Assembly (NCBI GenBank): GCA_016617855.1
Contig: JAECUM010001101.1
Span: 52,298-116,297, forward strand
Source: Megalonaias nervosa
Taxonomy: Eukaryota > Mollusca > Bivalvia > Unionida > Unionidae
Direction of reading: 5' to 3'
DNA length: 64,000 bases
The notes under the pieces are model-generated. The model worked only from the letters and a program-made list of their open reading frames with translations. It searched no databases and was not told the DNA's origin. Below are positions 1 to 11,990 of this stretch, in pieces. Every line of letters begins with the position of its first letter. Position 1 is the stretch's first letter. A program made the position numbers and the translations under genes.

Positions 1-315
1 ATGTACTACAAATAGCCACTGAATTAATATACATAAACATATATACACATAAATAATGTCTGCTACTAGGCCAGAGTTCAGCCTGTAAAACAAATGAGCT
101 TTGATGTCCAGAGTGGGAAGGCAGAGGGATGAGTTGGCTGTAAAGATTCTATTATGTTTTAGACTAATGAGGCAGCAATTGCAATTAATGTAACTTGTAA
201 AGGACTAGAAAAAACAATGTAACAGTATAATCTTATAAACTGTCCCTACAACAGTCACACACACACAAACACACAGACACATGTAAAATCTTTCATAACC
301 AATAAGCACCCAATC

Positions 316-800
316 TAACAACAGAAAGAAGAATCCACTCTGTACCCATGAAATCAGCACTACCAATCTGACAACATAAAGATGTAATCTGTACCCACAG
401 AATTGGCACTCCAAATCTGACAACATAAAGATCCAATCTGTACCCATGGAATCGGCACTCCCAATGTGACAACATAAAGATGTAATCTGTACCCATGGAA
501 TTTGCATTCCTGATCTGACGACATGAAGATCCAATCTGTACCCATGGAATCAGTACTCCCAATGTGACAACAAAAAGATGTAATCTGTACCCATGGAATT
601 TGCATTCCCAATCTGACAACATAAAGATCCAATCTGTACCCATGGAATCAGCACTCCTGATCTGACAACATAAAGATCCAATCTGTACCCATGGAATCAG
701 CACTCCTGATCTGACAACATAAAGATCCAATCTGTACATGGAAATCTGCACTCCCAAAATGACAAAATAAAGACATAATCTGTACCCACAGAATTGGTGC
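316..800. repeat. 49-bp minisatellite
   Basis: About ten units with CTGACAACATAAAGAT and AATCTGTACCCATGGAAT. Unit starts at 368, 417 and 466 are 49 apart. Minus-strand ORFs here are repeat translations. Confidence 0.92.
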
Positions 801-1145
801 ACTAAAGGCAGCTCTAGTTCAGAATGGGCATACTGAAGATAGTCCTGAATGGGCACACCAAAGGTAGTCCTGAATGGGCACACCAAAGGCAGCTATAGTC
901 CAGTTTGGGTACATCACAGGCAGTTATGGTTTAAAATGCAAACACAGAAGGCAGTTATAGTTTAGAACGGGCATACAAAAGGTTAGTTCAGAATGGGCAC
1001 ACCAAAGGTAGTTTTAGTTCAAAATGGGTACATAATTTGCAGTTTTAGTTTAGAATGGGTACACCAAAGACAGAGTTGAGAACAAACACACTGAAGGCAC
1101 TTATCGTTCAGAATGGGCATAATGAAAGTGGTCACAGTTCAGACT
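801..1145. repeat. Degenerate short tandem repeat (about 26-35 bp)
   Basis: Repeated GAATGGGCACACCAAAGG and AGTTATAGTTTAGAA blocks with variable spacing, directly abutting the 49-bp array. Confidence 0.75.
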
Positions 1146-2107
1146 GGACTTTTCTCACTCTGTTCTTAAAAGTCAATGAAATATTGACTATTACAGAACA
1201 ACCTCACTTAAAAAGACTACTGAAATGACAGAAAACCTGTGATGCGCAAGCCCACTTGCCTTGGCAGATCTGGATTTGCAGGGATGCATAAATGGTAGTC
1301 TTTCAAGGCAGGTTCTAGTGTATTAAACAACTATCTAAGATGTTCTTGACTGTAAAACCAAATGTACTGTACAATAAATCATCAAATAACACAATCGTGA
1401 TATAGTTCATTTGCTTGAAATGTTTTATGGTATTATAAGTATCATGCTGCTGAAATTGCCAAAGAAAATATTAGAAAAAGCTTTTGTACTAAACATGATA
1501 AGGTAGAATAAAAAAGAATATACCTTCTTTTCAATGAATGTGCCACTGTATAAATGAGTAAACCTATCTATTTCCATTCAAACTGGTAAATATGAAGTTT
1601 ATTGGTTCGTAACACTTCACATTTATGTTTACAAAGGTCTCGAATTGTAAATACTCAACAATGGCTGAACAAAATTGATATTAACTTTAGTAATTTATTA
1701 TGTTGGTTTTATGTTTTGTTCATCAATTCTTCCACTGATCCTTTGTCACTATCATACTATGCCCCATCAATATTCTGTCTGTTGATCCCCAACAAGGTAT
1801 CAAAATAGACATTCCACATGCAACTATTGTCAATATTGAGTTATGGCCATAGTAACACTAACAATTAGGTTTGCCTAAGGTTTGAGAAGATTAAACCCAG
1901 TAACAGCTGTCAAACGGAGTTTCTACAAAATTTTTAAAATTCTGATTAATAAAGAGCAGAGAATGTCATTATCTATACATAAAACCTAGATATAATAAAG
2001 CCCAATGGTCCCTTACAAAAATGTATCTTTATATAAACTTTTTCTATACCCCCAGGAATTACATATTACACCAGCTGGAACCCTGTCATATGTTTGTAAT
2101 ATCACAT

Positions 2108-2142
<35 letters not shown>

Positions 2143-4600
2143 ACACTTTCTATTAGGAAACTTTCCATTTCCCAGCAATCAAAGGATAAAAGTCCACACA
2201 GACTCAATGCAGAACCTTTGGCCACGTGAACAGTATGTAATTTTGACCATGATGCCAAGTATTGATGGTAGAGTTAGATACAGCAGAAAAAAATGTTTCT
2301 ACACCCACTGTTGTCTTATTTTCTTTCTCCCATGCATTATAAAGCTGTAAGATCAACAACATGACTTTAAGAAAAAAACAACAGAACATACCTTAATTTT
2401 TGCAATAAAAGATTCCAGTAGTGTCCAAAACTGCATCAATAATCTAAATTTTGTTGCTAACCGCATTTTTAAAAAAACAACAACCGATAATGCAGGATAC
2501 AGTAGCTAAAATATGTAATTAAAACAACAAAAACTAAATAAAACTGATTCACTTTAGTCAATTCAATGGCAACCTTTTGATTGTGCAATAGAAGGTTCAT
2601 CTGAATATGACTACAAAAGTTAAAATAATTTCCAATCCATATTATACTTACTGATACAATGAAAGGATCTGATTTTAATCCGACTGGGTAGATAACAGCT
2701 CCATTAATGAAATATATGATAGATATATCAAACAGAATGTGACAAGATGGATAGATATATGAATAAATTATATGCTCACCTTGATAGATGTAATCAATTT
2801 GGAGCATTTTTTAAAAATATGGAGCATTTTTTAAAAAAAATTCAAATTACAATAACCATGAATACAGATGCCTTTCTTCCCTCAATTTTATCTATGAACA
2901 TCAATTGTTTCATTCTCTGCTCATTTTGCAAATATGTATGGCTTGATAAAAAGTGTCCATTTATACATGGAACATTCAAAATAACCATCTGCCTCTAATC
3001 CTGTAACCATTGATTTTTTTCTGCTTGACACGTCAATTTTTCTGGCTAGTTAGTTTGTTCAAGATCATATCTGTCTCACCAGTGTAAGCAAGGTGATATG
3101 CAGACATCACTTTTTCAGTGGCAGTGACAGTGTCATCATCAGTGTTGTCAATAATGTTAATATTTTGAGTTAAGGTTTACTTGATTAAACTTACTGCAAA
3201 ATCATCTGCAAGATCGTTAACACAGATCTATTAGTATTATGCAATTTCAATTAACTAATATGTCAGATCTGTGATGTATATGATATTGGATAAAAATAAA
3301 CATCGGAGTTTTGACTTTAAGTTGAACATGACTTAGATGTTCAGCAATGATTAACTAAAATTTTAAAACTACAAATGCCACAATAAATGCTAAATTCTTT
3401 TAATAAAATCATTTATTTTTTGACACGTATCAGTAAATCTATCTGACTGACAGATGAGATAGTCAATGTTGAGACAGACCAGTAACTTCTGTAAGCAGCT
3501 GGCTTACTTGGAAAGTCAATTTTTAAACATTATTTAAAAGATGTTCCATTACACCTGTAGATGCTGATTTTTGCTGATATGATTTGACTCTGTACCGGAA
3601 AAAGATGAGGCTGTTGGTATTCATGCACAGACATATTGTAAAACATGTTTTAAGTTTTGAAGGTTAACTGTCTTAACACCAAAGTCTGTACAAAGCTAAC
3701 TTATTCTTTTCATAAAGCTGTAGCACCATATCCCTGCAGACTTTGATCAGTGATTGTCGGCAACAACACAGCACCAGAATGAGTTGGCTTTATCTTTTTG
3801 ATGGATTGCAAGGTTTGATATTATCTTCAAGATAAAACAATACAAATTAGAGTACTCCCCATAGATGTTAATCCAAGCAGCCACTTTCTGCTTCATTCTG
3901 TTTGTGTTGAAAGAATCTGTAATCATAGCACAGAGATCAACCAGTTCATTTAAAACAAAAAATGCTAATGATAAATCTACACAAATTCCCAGTACAAGTG
4001 CTGCAGAAGAAGATGAACGTAACATTCCAATTTCAAAGGATTACTTGTTAAAGGCATTTTCGTCTTCAATGGCACACATTTCAAATTCAAACACAGAGAA
4101 ATCATGAACTACTGCAAAGAAATTAATAAGGAATTTCCATTTCAACAGGCAATTACATATTTCAATTTGATGTATCAGCGTCGACACTAAATCAGGTGCA
4201 CTGGGACTTGAAAACTATCACAGATATTCTCCGAGTTGTGAAACGAACACCTGAGTATCAAGATATTTCTTTGTTATGGAGTTTTATTTTTTGGGCGCAC
4301 CAATGGTGCTTTTATTTACTCTTGTTCAAAATAAATTAGTAACCATGTGTTTGTTGCTGGGGAACCAGCTTGGTTTAGATTTTGCAGGTTTCTATTTATA
4401 GATGACTATAAGTCAAGCGATCTAGCCATACTGATATTGAAAGGTTTCATTCACACCAAGCCATTAAAACAAGACATCTTATGCATTGCACAGAAACACT
4501 ATTTACTTTCTAAGTGAACTCTGAACCAAAATTGTTAATTGTGTGTGGATTAAGTTGGTTACTGACAGTGACGATACTGGAATGGAGAATTGCTTATTAT
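1146..4600. other. Mostly unique AT-rich sequence, no gene seen
   Basis: Apart from a (CA)n(TA)n run at 2104..2142 I see no convincing exon, splice pair or element. ORFs near 2469-2998 and 3747-4107 have no recognisable domain or splice context. Confidence 0.4.
2104..2142. repeat. (CA)n(TA)n microsatellite
   Basis: Directly visible. Confidence 0.97.
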
Positions 4601-4755
4601 ATCCTATCTTTAACTCGGTAAATTTTCAGGTCAGGTCATTAAATGTAGCTAAAAGTACCTAATTCGTTTTAAATACTTCGTGTGAAACAAATTAGGTACT
4701 TTTAGCTACATATAATGATGCTGACCTGAAAATTTTATAGAGTTAAAGATAAGAT
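4601..4755. mobile_element. Fold-back (hairpin) element, 155 bp
   Basis: The left arm (4601..4665) is nearly the reverse complement of the right arm (4688..4755). Paired blocks include TAGCTAAAAGTACCTAATT with AATTAGGTACTTTTAGCTA, and ATCTTTAACTC with GAGTTAAAGAT. The loop is about 22 bases. No coding capacity. Confidence 0.85.
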
Positions 4756-6204
4756 AAAATTCACGATGCTGTGTGGAACAAACTATAGTGTCGTGTTGTT
4801 GACTTGTAACGCTGTCAATTACAAACACAGTTCCTTTAAAGGTCAGAAACTCATTCATTTTCTACTCTAAAGTACTGTTAACAACATAATTTTCTTAACT
4901 CCATGCAAGTGATAAACCATGCATTGATGAGATTCGTTGATTAGCACTTGTACTGGAAAAATTTGCTCATGATGACTTTTGCTGTCCTTGCTGGTACAAG
5001 GTATCAACAGCCACACAATCCTTGTGAAAATACTGATTTAGAGCACCATGTACATGCTAAAATACTTATCAGCAGTTTTGTATAGTGACTAGAACTTGTC
5101 AAATTTGACAATGACACACATACAGATACCACTATTATCACACATACACACAAACACATATAATAAAACACCTACTACATGCTGAAAAAGTTCGACTTAT
5201 CAGCAATTTTTTATAACAAATGATTAGATCTTGTCAAATTTGACCAAGGAACACATTTAGATACCAGTATTATGACATATACACACACATAATAAACAAA
5301 TTGCAATATAAATGCAACATGTGCCTTGATCACCTGTTTACCATATTTATTCCAATCAAAATACAGATCTAACAGTCATCTATCTACCCCCTCCCATCAT
5401 TTTGAGGATTAGATTCTGACATTTGTAAAACGTATATTATATACGTTATACCTACTACTTGTTATAATCTTGAAAACTTGATATGCAATAGAGAACTAAA
5501 TCAACATTAATAATTATATTGCACTTGGAGAATGTGGCAAACTACTGTTGTGCATTACATACTGCAAAAGATGTGCTAAATATTGGTGTAAACTGTTACA
5601 TCTGGACAGGAACAGAAACCCCGCAGAATGCTACAAAATGCATAAATCATTAGATGCTAATGGTTGTGCTAGATGAGCATCAGTTAATACGTTTATTTAT
5701 CTTTGTATGGGTACTGCAAGATTTTGGAAATGCTTGTGTATTTGTAACTGCATTCTCTTAAAGAGTGAAGAATTGTAGTAGTCAAAACTAATGATAACAT
5801 CACACAGTTGTTAAAATGAAGGTATTTTGAAAATTATAAAACATTGCTAAATGTTGAGAAATATCATTCAATAGGTTTGCCAATTTATCTCATAAAGCTC
5901 TTTCGAGATGAAGATGTAGCCATAAACTTTTTATAGTGATTGGTAGACACGATCGTGTTACTACTTCATATCATTTGTGTATTTTTATATCACAGCATTT
6001 TGGGATTTGTAGAAGATGAATACCATGCATTTTTTCATTATCAAGATATTTGGACAAACATTAGTATAATAGCCCATCTCCAGAATCGTTTTATTGCTTT
6101 ATGTCAACACAAAATCCTTTTGTTATTCACAGAATTGCACCATTTCATACCATTTGCTGTGCTGACAAACTACATATAATGTATAATATTAACACAATAT
6201 GTAT
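4756..6204. other. AT-rich sequence with a diverged 135-bp duplication, no gene seen
   Basis: Two related segments occur at about 5045..5175 and 5180..5310, sharing TTATCAGCA and CTTGTCAAATTTGAC and ending in ACACACA. Otherwise unremarkable. Confidence 0.45.
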
Positions 6205-6285
6205 ACTGTATGTGTGCTTCAGGTGATTTTGTTAGCCTATCTTGTGCTGAAAAATGGCATTAGACCCTACAACAACAACAACAAC
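6205..6285 (+). mobile_element. SINE 3' tail fragment
   Basis: TCTTGTGCTGAAAAATGGCA, then TTAGACCCTACAACAACAAC. It matches the 3' ends of the minus-strand copies at 10515 and 53690. The head was not found. Confidence 0.5.
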
Positions 6286-7185
6286 AAGGTGATTTTGTCT
6301 CTATATATATTATTGTATTATGGGTCCATGGCCTAGATTACCAATTCAAAATCTTAGATCTGGTAAACTAAACGCATTAAAGTTTACGGACTAAACACGC
6401 TAAGATTTATGGACTAAAGACATTAAAGTTTATGGACTAATTACTTATTGTCATAAGCAAACAGTAAATCATCAGGAACAAATAAAACAACAAGTACCTA
6501 TGAGCCAAATTTTCAAAAGTCCCACTTGACCAACTGAAAACAATTTCCTAGATTTCAAGGCAACTCAATTTTTGTTCTGTTCTTTCATTCTGTTTAACTG
6601 CTCAGTGTTGAAACAATCTGATATTCCTGAGAACTCTAATATACCAAATTTGATAACAAAAATATTTTCTTACATGTATGGATCCACAAGATATCTGTAG
6701 GTACCTTGCTAAATCCTTTGTCAACATTTGACCTTGAACCTGATATAAATCAATGAAATCGTCTCATACAATGTCAGATCTATTCGCATGATATGTTGTT
6801 TAATCACAGTACTGGGGAGGGGAGGGGGGCGCAAAAATGAAGTTACTGAAGTGGCATCATTTATTAATCAGATATATCTGTAAACTGGAATTGATACAAA
6901 CTTGTTCATACTTGTTATGTGTTTTCATGCTCACTAACCAATACACACACATTTGATTTTAAAATAAATATCAAATTGCTGAGAATCACTCAAATGCAAC
7001 TAAATACAAAGTCTTGTTAAAAATTCACTTGTACAAGTCACTGTACACATAAACTCAGTGAAGTACAAAATTGTAAGCAATGACCTTTGAATTGATCCCA
7101 TGGTCAGTTTTCAAAACTGCTTCACATATGTGCCAATATGTTGGTGGTCAGATCTGAAAATTTTCATTTCAAAGTAACAAAATAT
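6286..7185. other. No gene seen
   Basis: Unique AT-rich sequence with a small TTATGGACTAAA triplication near 6360..6445. Confidence 0.4.
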
Positions 7186-7719
7186 TGCAAAAAGTGTTTC
7201 AGTGAAAACCGTGTCACTACCACCATTCATGCATAAGGAGTAATGATAACCAAATTTCAAGATGGCGGCCACTGTTGTTAAGTCCGATATGCCATGCACC
7301 AGTGTCATTGAGAACCAGCTGCATCATGCCAAAGTGTTTAGTGAAAGCCCCATGTCAATACAACCATCCACTCCGAGTGAACACCAGTTTTTAGAAGCAA
7401 AAACGTGTAACAAATATTTCAGTTAAAATTAAAAATGTTTAGCAAGTCAGATTTTCTTCAAACTTCAACAACAGAAAGACAAATTAGGGTACTTCAGTTT
7501 CTAAAACAGTGTAGGTGTAGACTGAACCTCAAGCAGATGACACAAGTCAGAAACTGAAATTCTGCAAAACATGTGGAACATAACCTTAACACCCTTTCTT
7601 CAAGAGGAATAACCAGAGGTGAAACCCACGTCTATCTGACCATCTGTTAAGAAGTAGCTATAAAAAGATTTTCAAGATAGCTACCCATTGGCCATATTAG
7701 AAGTCTGATCAGCAGTACA

Positions 7720-7812
7720 TTAGCCAAACCATGCCAATCTGATAGTAGGATTCAAACCTGCATCCTTTTGAATACATGTTTAGCACATTAACCACTGATC
7801 CACCCTGGCTCC
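7720..7812 (-). mobile_element. tRNA-like SINE head
   Basis: Minus strand: GGATCAGTGGTTAATGTGC (A-box-like) and GCAGGTTTGAATCCTA (B-box). The stem pairing needed for a functional tRNA is not evident. Confidence 0.45.
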
Positions 7813-7850
7813 TTTTTACTTCATTTTCAAGGTGGCCTTATTCTAGGTCT

Positions 7851-7985
7851 CAGGCCCGACCCTAGGGCAAGGCGAACAAGGCAACCGCCTTGCGCCCGTG
7901 CTTCTCCACAATGCAATTCTTTTGCTTGGGGCCCCATGCTCATCGCTTGCTGCCTTGGGCACAGCACATCCTAGAGCTGGGCCTG
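7851..7985. mobile_element. hAT-type MITE with perfect 8-bp target duplication
   Basis: Terminal inverted repeats are CAGGCCCGACCCTAGG and, at the right end in reverse complement, CAGGCCCAGCTCTAGG. The flanks 7843-7850 and 7986-7993 are both CTAGGTCT. The element is 135 bp, clearly more GC-rich than its surroundings and has no coding capacity. CAGG-type ends with 8-bp duplications are the hAT signature. Confidence 0.9.
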
Positions 7986-8560
7986 CTAGGTCTAATTATC
8001 ACCATCCTCATTTAGGGCCAATTACATATCACAGAAGTCATCTGGTGAAAACCTCAGGTCAATATAACCATCGATTCAGGAAGAGTAGTCCATTTTAATT
8101 TTGGACCAAACAGACAATATTCAGGAAAAGAAGCATTTGAAAGATTTTCAAGATGTCTGCTGTGGTGGCCATATTTGATCTCGGATTGGCACCATTTTAG
8201 TATATCACCAACTAGATATCATATGAAGTATTTAGGGAAAACCCCATGTCAGTATGACCATTTCTTTAGAAAAATTAGTGATAAAAATTTCAAGATGGTA
8301 GCATAGCAGCCATATTGGATAACAGATTGGCACCACTGTATTTAGGACTAACTAGACATGATAAGATATCTTTTAGAAAACCCACAGGTCAATTCAAGAT
8401 GCTGACAGTGGTGACCATACTTAATGTCCAAGTTACACCATTTTCATTTAGGACCAACTGGACTTTGGAAAAAGATTTGTATAAAGTTTCATGGCAATCA
8501 TCCCAGGACCTTGGAAAAAGATTTGTATTAAGTTTCATGGCAATCATCCCAGGACCTGAG

Positions 8561-8824
8561 CAGAGCATGTGGCAATATCAAACTTATGCTACGGGACAGA
8601 CAACAATGGAAAACACACTATTGCAAAAGCTTTTCAGATCTGTAATCTGGTAGAGCTAACAATAAAGACCTACCTGCTAAATCTTCAACAAGTACAAATG
8701 ACCTCTGAATTCGGGATCCAACCTCCAGCCCAGAGGATGAAGTCAATTACACAACAACAGAGTACAGCTATATAAACGAAGTTTACTATGTATGTGGGTA
8801 TGGGTGTGTATATATATATGTATG

Positions 8825-8869
<45 letters not shown>

Positions 8870-9112
8870 CCGTATAGTCAAATCCTGGCTAAAGGTCACT
8901 ATATTCAACAATTCAACAATCAGATGCTTTTAACTGTCATATTCTTAAGTCTCTTACACCAAGAAAATGTAATCCTCTATCAAGCAGTCACAGTGTACCT
9001 CTCTTATGATGACATACTTTAGCTTCTTAAAAGTGACTGCTTAAAATAGATTTGACTAAATAATTCAATAAATGCCATCTTTAGTATCACATCTTTTCAT
9101 AATAACCATTCT
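8561..9112. other. Region downstream of TPST, no gene seen
   Basis: Contains a TA/TATG microsatellite (8806..8866) and otherwise unique sequence. Part may be TPST 3' UTR. Confidence 0.4.
8806..8866. repeat. (TA)n/(TATG)n microsatellite
   Basis: Directly visible. Confidence 0.97.
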
Positions 9113-9386
9113 TTAATCATCTTTACTACCATTTGCTTTTAATATCTCGCCTTCTCTTTGTTTCCAGTAGTCTAAATTTTGCTGTATGTGTAGCGTATTG
9201 TTTGCTACTCGAGGATCAGGTTTTCCATAGTCTGGTGGGTTGGCTTCTGGATCATAACCAAGAGTCTTCAGCATTGGTGCAATGGATGCCATATCTTTTA
9301 CTACATCCTCTGGAATCTTTCCAACCCACTTGCTTAGTGCCTCCAAATTGACTGGTTTAATAATTTGGTCTGTTGACTTTTCTGTT
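9113..9386 (-). CDS. TPST: Protein-tyrosine sulfotransferase, last coding exon (C-terminus)
   Basis: C-terminal exon of the same gene. The minus strand shows a TTTTCCAG acceptor just above 9386. Joining it to the donor at 11060 keeps the frame and gives the family's continuous segment: SK, then a few residues, [17 protein letters not shown], then [20 protein letters not shown] and YGKPDPRV. These are characteristic of the TPST C-terminal helices. The frame ends with TAA at 9113-9115 after a hydrophilic tail ending GSKDD. That tail differs from vertebrate TPSTs, as is usual for this variable end. The only ATG-free part of the exon is its start, so it cannot be a separate gene. No AATAAA was found on the minus strand in the next few hundred bases, so the 3' UTR end is unknown. 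Confidence 0.93.
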
Positions 9387-9589
9387 CTGGAAAATAATCA
9401 CAAGATCTATCATGAATGCTGTTTCAAATATATAGCATTTATGATGCCAGCTGAATGATATGTCACAAGAAAGTGGCATTTGCTTCATGTTGCTCAAGAA
9501 TTTTGTATTAAAAGAAACTTATGCAGGAAACTAGCTGAAGATGTATACTACAAAAATTTTGTGTGTAATAAACATGTGAGAGGACTTTT

Positions 9590-10290
9590 ACATATTGTGC
9601 CCACACCTACATCAACCATGGGTCATAGGACTTATCTTTTACATACTGTGCCCATACCTACATCAACCATGTGTCAGAGGACTTACCTTTTACATACTGT
9701 GCCCATACCTACATCAACCATGTGTCAGAGGACTTACCTTTTACATACTGTGCCCATACCTACATCAACCATGGATCAGACAACTTAGCTTTTACATACT
9801 GTGCCCATACCTACATCAACCATGGGTCAGAGGACTTACCTTTTACATACTGTGCCTGTACCTATATCAGCCATAGATCAGAGGATTTACCTATTACATA
9901 CTGTGCCTGTACCTACATCAACCGTGGGTTGGAAGACTTACCTTTTAATACTGTTATCATACCTACATAACCCATGGGTTGGAGGATTTATCTTTACATA
10001 CTGTGCCAATATCTACATTAACAATGGTTCAGAGAACTTATCTTTTAAATAATGTTTCTGTACCTACATTTCCCATTGGACACATCTTTTTTTTCCTTCT
10101 GTGCCTGTATCTCTATCAACCATGGTTCAGTGGAGTCCCCTTCTACATACCGTTTCTGTAGCTACATTTCCCATCTGTTGGGGATTTACCTTTTACTTAC
10201 TGTGCCTGTACATACATGTACATTAAACAGGAGCTGGTGGACTTAACTTTTACATATTGTACCTGTACTTTCATTTCCCATGGGTCAGTT
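9590..10290. repeat. 51-bp minisatellite inside the TPST intron
   Basis: About 13 units of a 51-bp motif built on CTTTTACATACTGTGCC and CTACATCAACCATG, decaying towards the right. Units at 9641 and 9692 are exactly 51 apart. Because 51 is a multiple of three and the unit lacks stops, several overlapping frames stay open, which is an artefact. On the transcribed strand several units carry AAAAGGTAAGT, a perfect 5' splice-site match (for example near 9681, 9732, 9834 and 9936). Confidence 0.9.
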
Positions 10291-10514
10291 TGATCTAGCT
10301 CTGATAGGTGCATGTTAGTACAGAGAAAAAGAGAGAGCATATCAGCACAGAAAAAAAAGAATGGAAGATAGTAGGTATTTTCTGTTAACAGCAATATTCA
10401 CCTTTTCATTAAAGGAAATCACAAGTCAGACCTTAATCAGCAATACCTGAACATGCAACTGATACGGAAATTACAAGTTCGAGCTGGGAAAGCAAATTTT
10501 CAGTAACTCATAAA

Positions 10515-10765
10515 AACTAACATAGTCTTTGGTCAGATGCTGTTGTGGCTTTAACACCATTTTTTCAACACATTACAGGCTATACATGGTACATCTGGTG
10601 AAGGAAGTACCTGGGAAAACCCCAGGAAGAACCACTGACCCATTGGAAACTACTGGCAAGCTTTCGCGCATACCCACTTGAGACTCAAACCCATTTGGAC
10701 AGAAGAGAGTTTAAAATGATCTGTAAAGGAAAGTGCCTTAGACCATTCAGGCACCTAGAGAAACC
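10515..10765 (-). mobile_element. tRNA-derived SINE (family B)
   Basis: Minus strand. A tRNA-like head has an A-box-like segment (TGCCTGAATGGTCTAAGGC) and a B-box-like GGGTTTGAGTCTC. A body contains GGTTTTCCCAGGTACTTCC. The end, GTGTTGAAAAAATGGTGTT, resembles tails at 6205, 36680 and 53690. No RNA gene is claimed because the cloverleaf is degraded. Confidence 0.6.
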
Positions 10766-11060
10766 TTTGACCAGATGTCCTAATTATTCAACTTCCCATT
10801 CTGAAGGAACCTTTTTACGTGCTAAACACGGTTCAGATAAACAAATTTTCCTGCCTATCTAGGCAAAGTTTAGTTAGAAGCACAAAAAAATACTGTTCAA
10901 GCAAAACTATGCAATGTGTGGTGCTGTTTGTAATCTATCACCTGATTTCACACGTGAGACAAAGAAAAGTACATATATATGAGCAATTTTTAAGAAGTTC
11001 ATACATAGGTCAGTAGTTAATTATATCAAATAAAAAAATACATTTATGACTTAAACCTAC

Positions 11061-11884
11061 TTTGATACAGCAATGCCTCCAGGTTTTTCTATGAAGTCTT
11101 CATGATGAAGAACTGAACTGTTCCATGGAATGTCCAGAAATGTCAGGATTCTCCGTAGCCACAATTCTGGCTGAAGAACAAGCTGTTCATAATAGACAGG
11201 CATACAATTGTCTGGCCCAACATGTAAACACTGGGAAAACATTATCTCCATTGCTGAATTCCACTTTGTCATACAGTTCCGAAAACTCTTCAAGTCAAAT
11301 CCCGTAATTGTCACTTGCCGTGAAATGATAGAATTTACTGTTGCTCGTCCATCTCTAATCATTAATAAGAACTTTGCATTTGGAAAAAGCTGATTCAAGT
11401 AAACGCTGGATTTCAATGTAAATGGATCTTTATTACACAAATGTGGTGCAGCTTCACCGTGTTTTGCAACAATCTCAAGTATGAAAGAAGCCATTGCTGA
11501 ATCCAGAACATCACCTGTGATTCCAGCTTCACTAAGTCTTTTTTTTTCAAGCTGCGATTTTTCCCAGTTTGCACGCATTCCCAAAAGTCTTGGAATTACA
11601 CGCGTTTCCTCACCACATCTTATATCAGGATGAGCATCCAACATTGCACGCATTAATGTGGTACCACTCCGTGGCATACCACCAATGAAAATTATTGGCA
11701 TATTCCTGTCATATGGTATCTGTCTACTTGTCCGATCAAATATATATTTTTGGGCATCCCGTGGGACCATAATTGCTCGAGGTGCCAAGTCACATGGCAC
11801 AGTATGGTACAGAATAAGAATCACCACAATTCCAGAAAACAAAGCATACATTAAACAACGTTTGGTACTTGCTTTCATTCTCAT
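11061..11884 (-). CDS. TPST: Protein-tyrosine sulfotransferase, first coding exon (residues 1-275)
   Basis: TPST transfers sulfate from PAPS to tyrosines of secreted and membrane proteins in the trans-Golgi. This exon encodes the N-terminus and nearly all of the catalytic domain. Seen: a short basic cytoplasmic tail, one membrane anchor at about residues 10-28 (type II topology), the 5'-phosphosulfate loop PRSGTT at 71-76, GEETR at 91-95 holding the family's catalytic glutamate, NKDPFT around Lys152, the 3'-phosphate-binding RDGR at 177-180, and KPGG..SK near the end with the family's conserved serine. Start: the ATG at 11884 directly precedes the membrane anchor and has an in-frame TGA three codons upstream. 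The exon ends at 11061 before a GTAGGT donor, one base short of a complete codon, and this base is supplied by the exon ending at 9386. The joined protein is 365 residues, close to the roughly 370 usual for TPST1/2. No breaks seen. TPST1-like versus TPST2-like cannot be decided here. Confidence 0.96.
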
Positions 11885-11990
11885 TTGGAATCATTCACGC
11901 TTAATTCTGCTCTCATTAAATCCAAAGTGTGGTCATCTAGTGGTAAGAAATCTAAACTTGCTGTCACCTACCAGTTAACCTCATTGTCAT
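11885..11990 (-). other. TPST: TPST 5' UTR portion of the ATG-containing exon
   Basis: The minus strand shows a strong acceptor (TTTCTTTATTGCAG) ending at 11991, so this exon probably begins at 11990 with about 106 bases of 5' UTR. The UTR has two short upstream ORFs, one starting at its first bases and ending within nine codons, and one of six codons. An upstream non-coding first exon must lie at higher coordinates but was not identified. The exon boundary is inferred from the splice signal only. Confidence 0.55.

Larger units (their letters stand above)
7186..8560 (+). repeat. Diverged 'CAAGATGGC' module array, copy 1
   Basis: At least four diverged copies of a module share GTGAAAACCCCATGTC, TATGACCATC, TCAAGATGGC and GGCCATATT (near 7200-7400, 7620-7720, 8030-8170, 8225-8330 and 8340-8420). 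The same module is tandemly arrayed at 33990..36180 in the same orientation. The array ends with a 49-bp duplicated TTTCATGGCAATCATCCCAG segment (8463 and 8512). It is interrupted by a SINE-like head and a hAT-type MITE. Confidence 0.7.
9387..11060 (-). other. TPST: TPST intron with minisatellite and SINE
   Basis: Canonical GT..AG intron of 1,674 bases between the two coding exons. It contains a 51-bp tandem array (9590..10290) and a tRNA-derived SINE in the sense orientation of the gene (10515..10765). The remainder is unique AT-rich sequence. Confidence 0.9.

Noticed and set aside
3747..4107. Coding exon on either strand
   Set aside because: Both strands are open for about 80-90 codons, with no recognisable motif and no paired splice sites.
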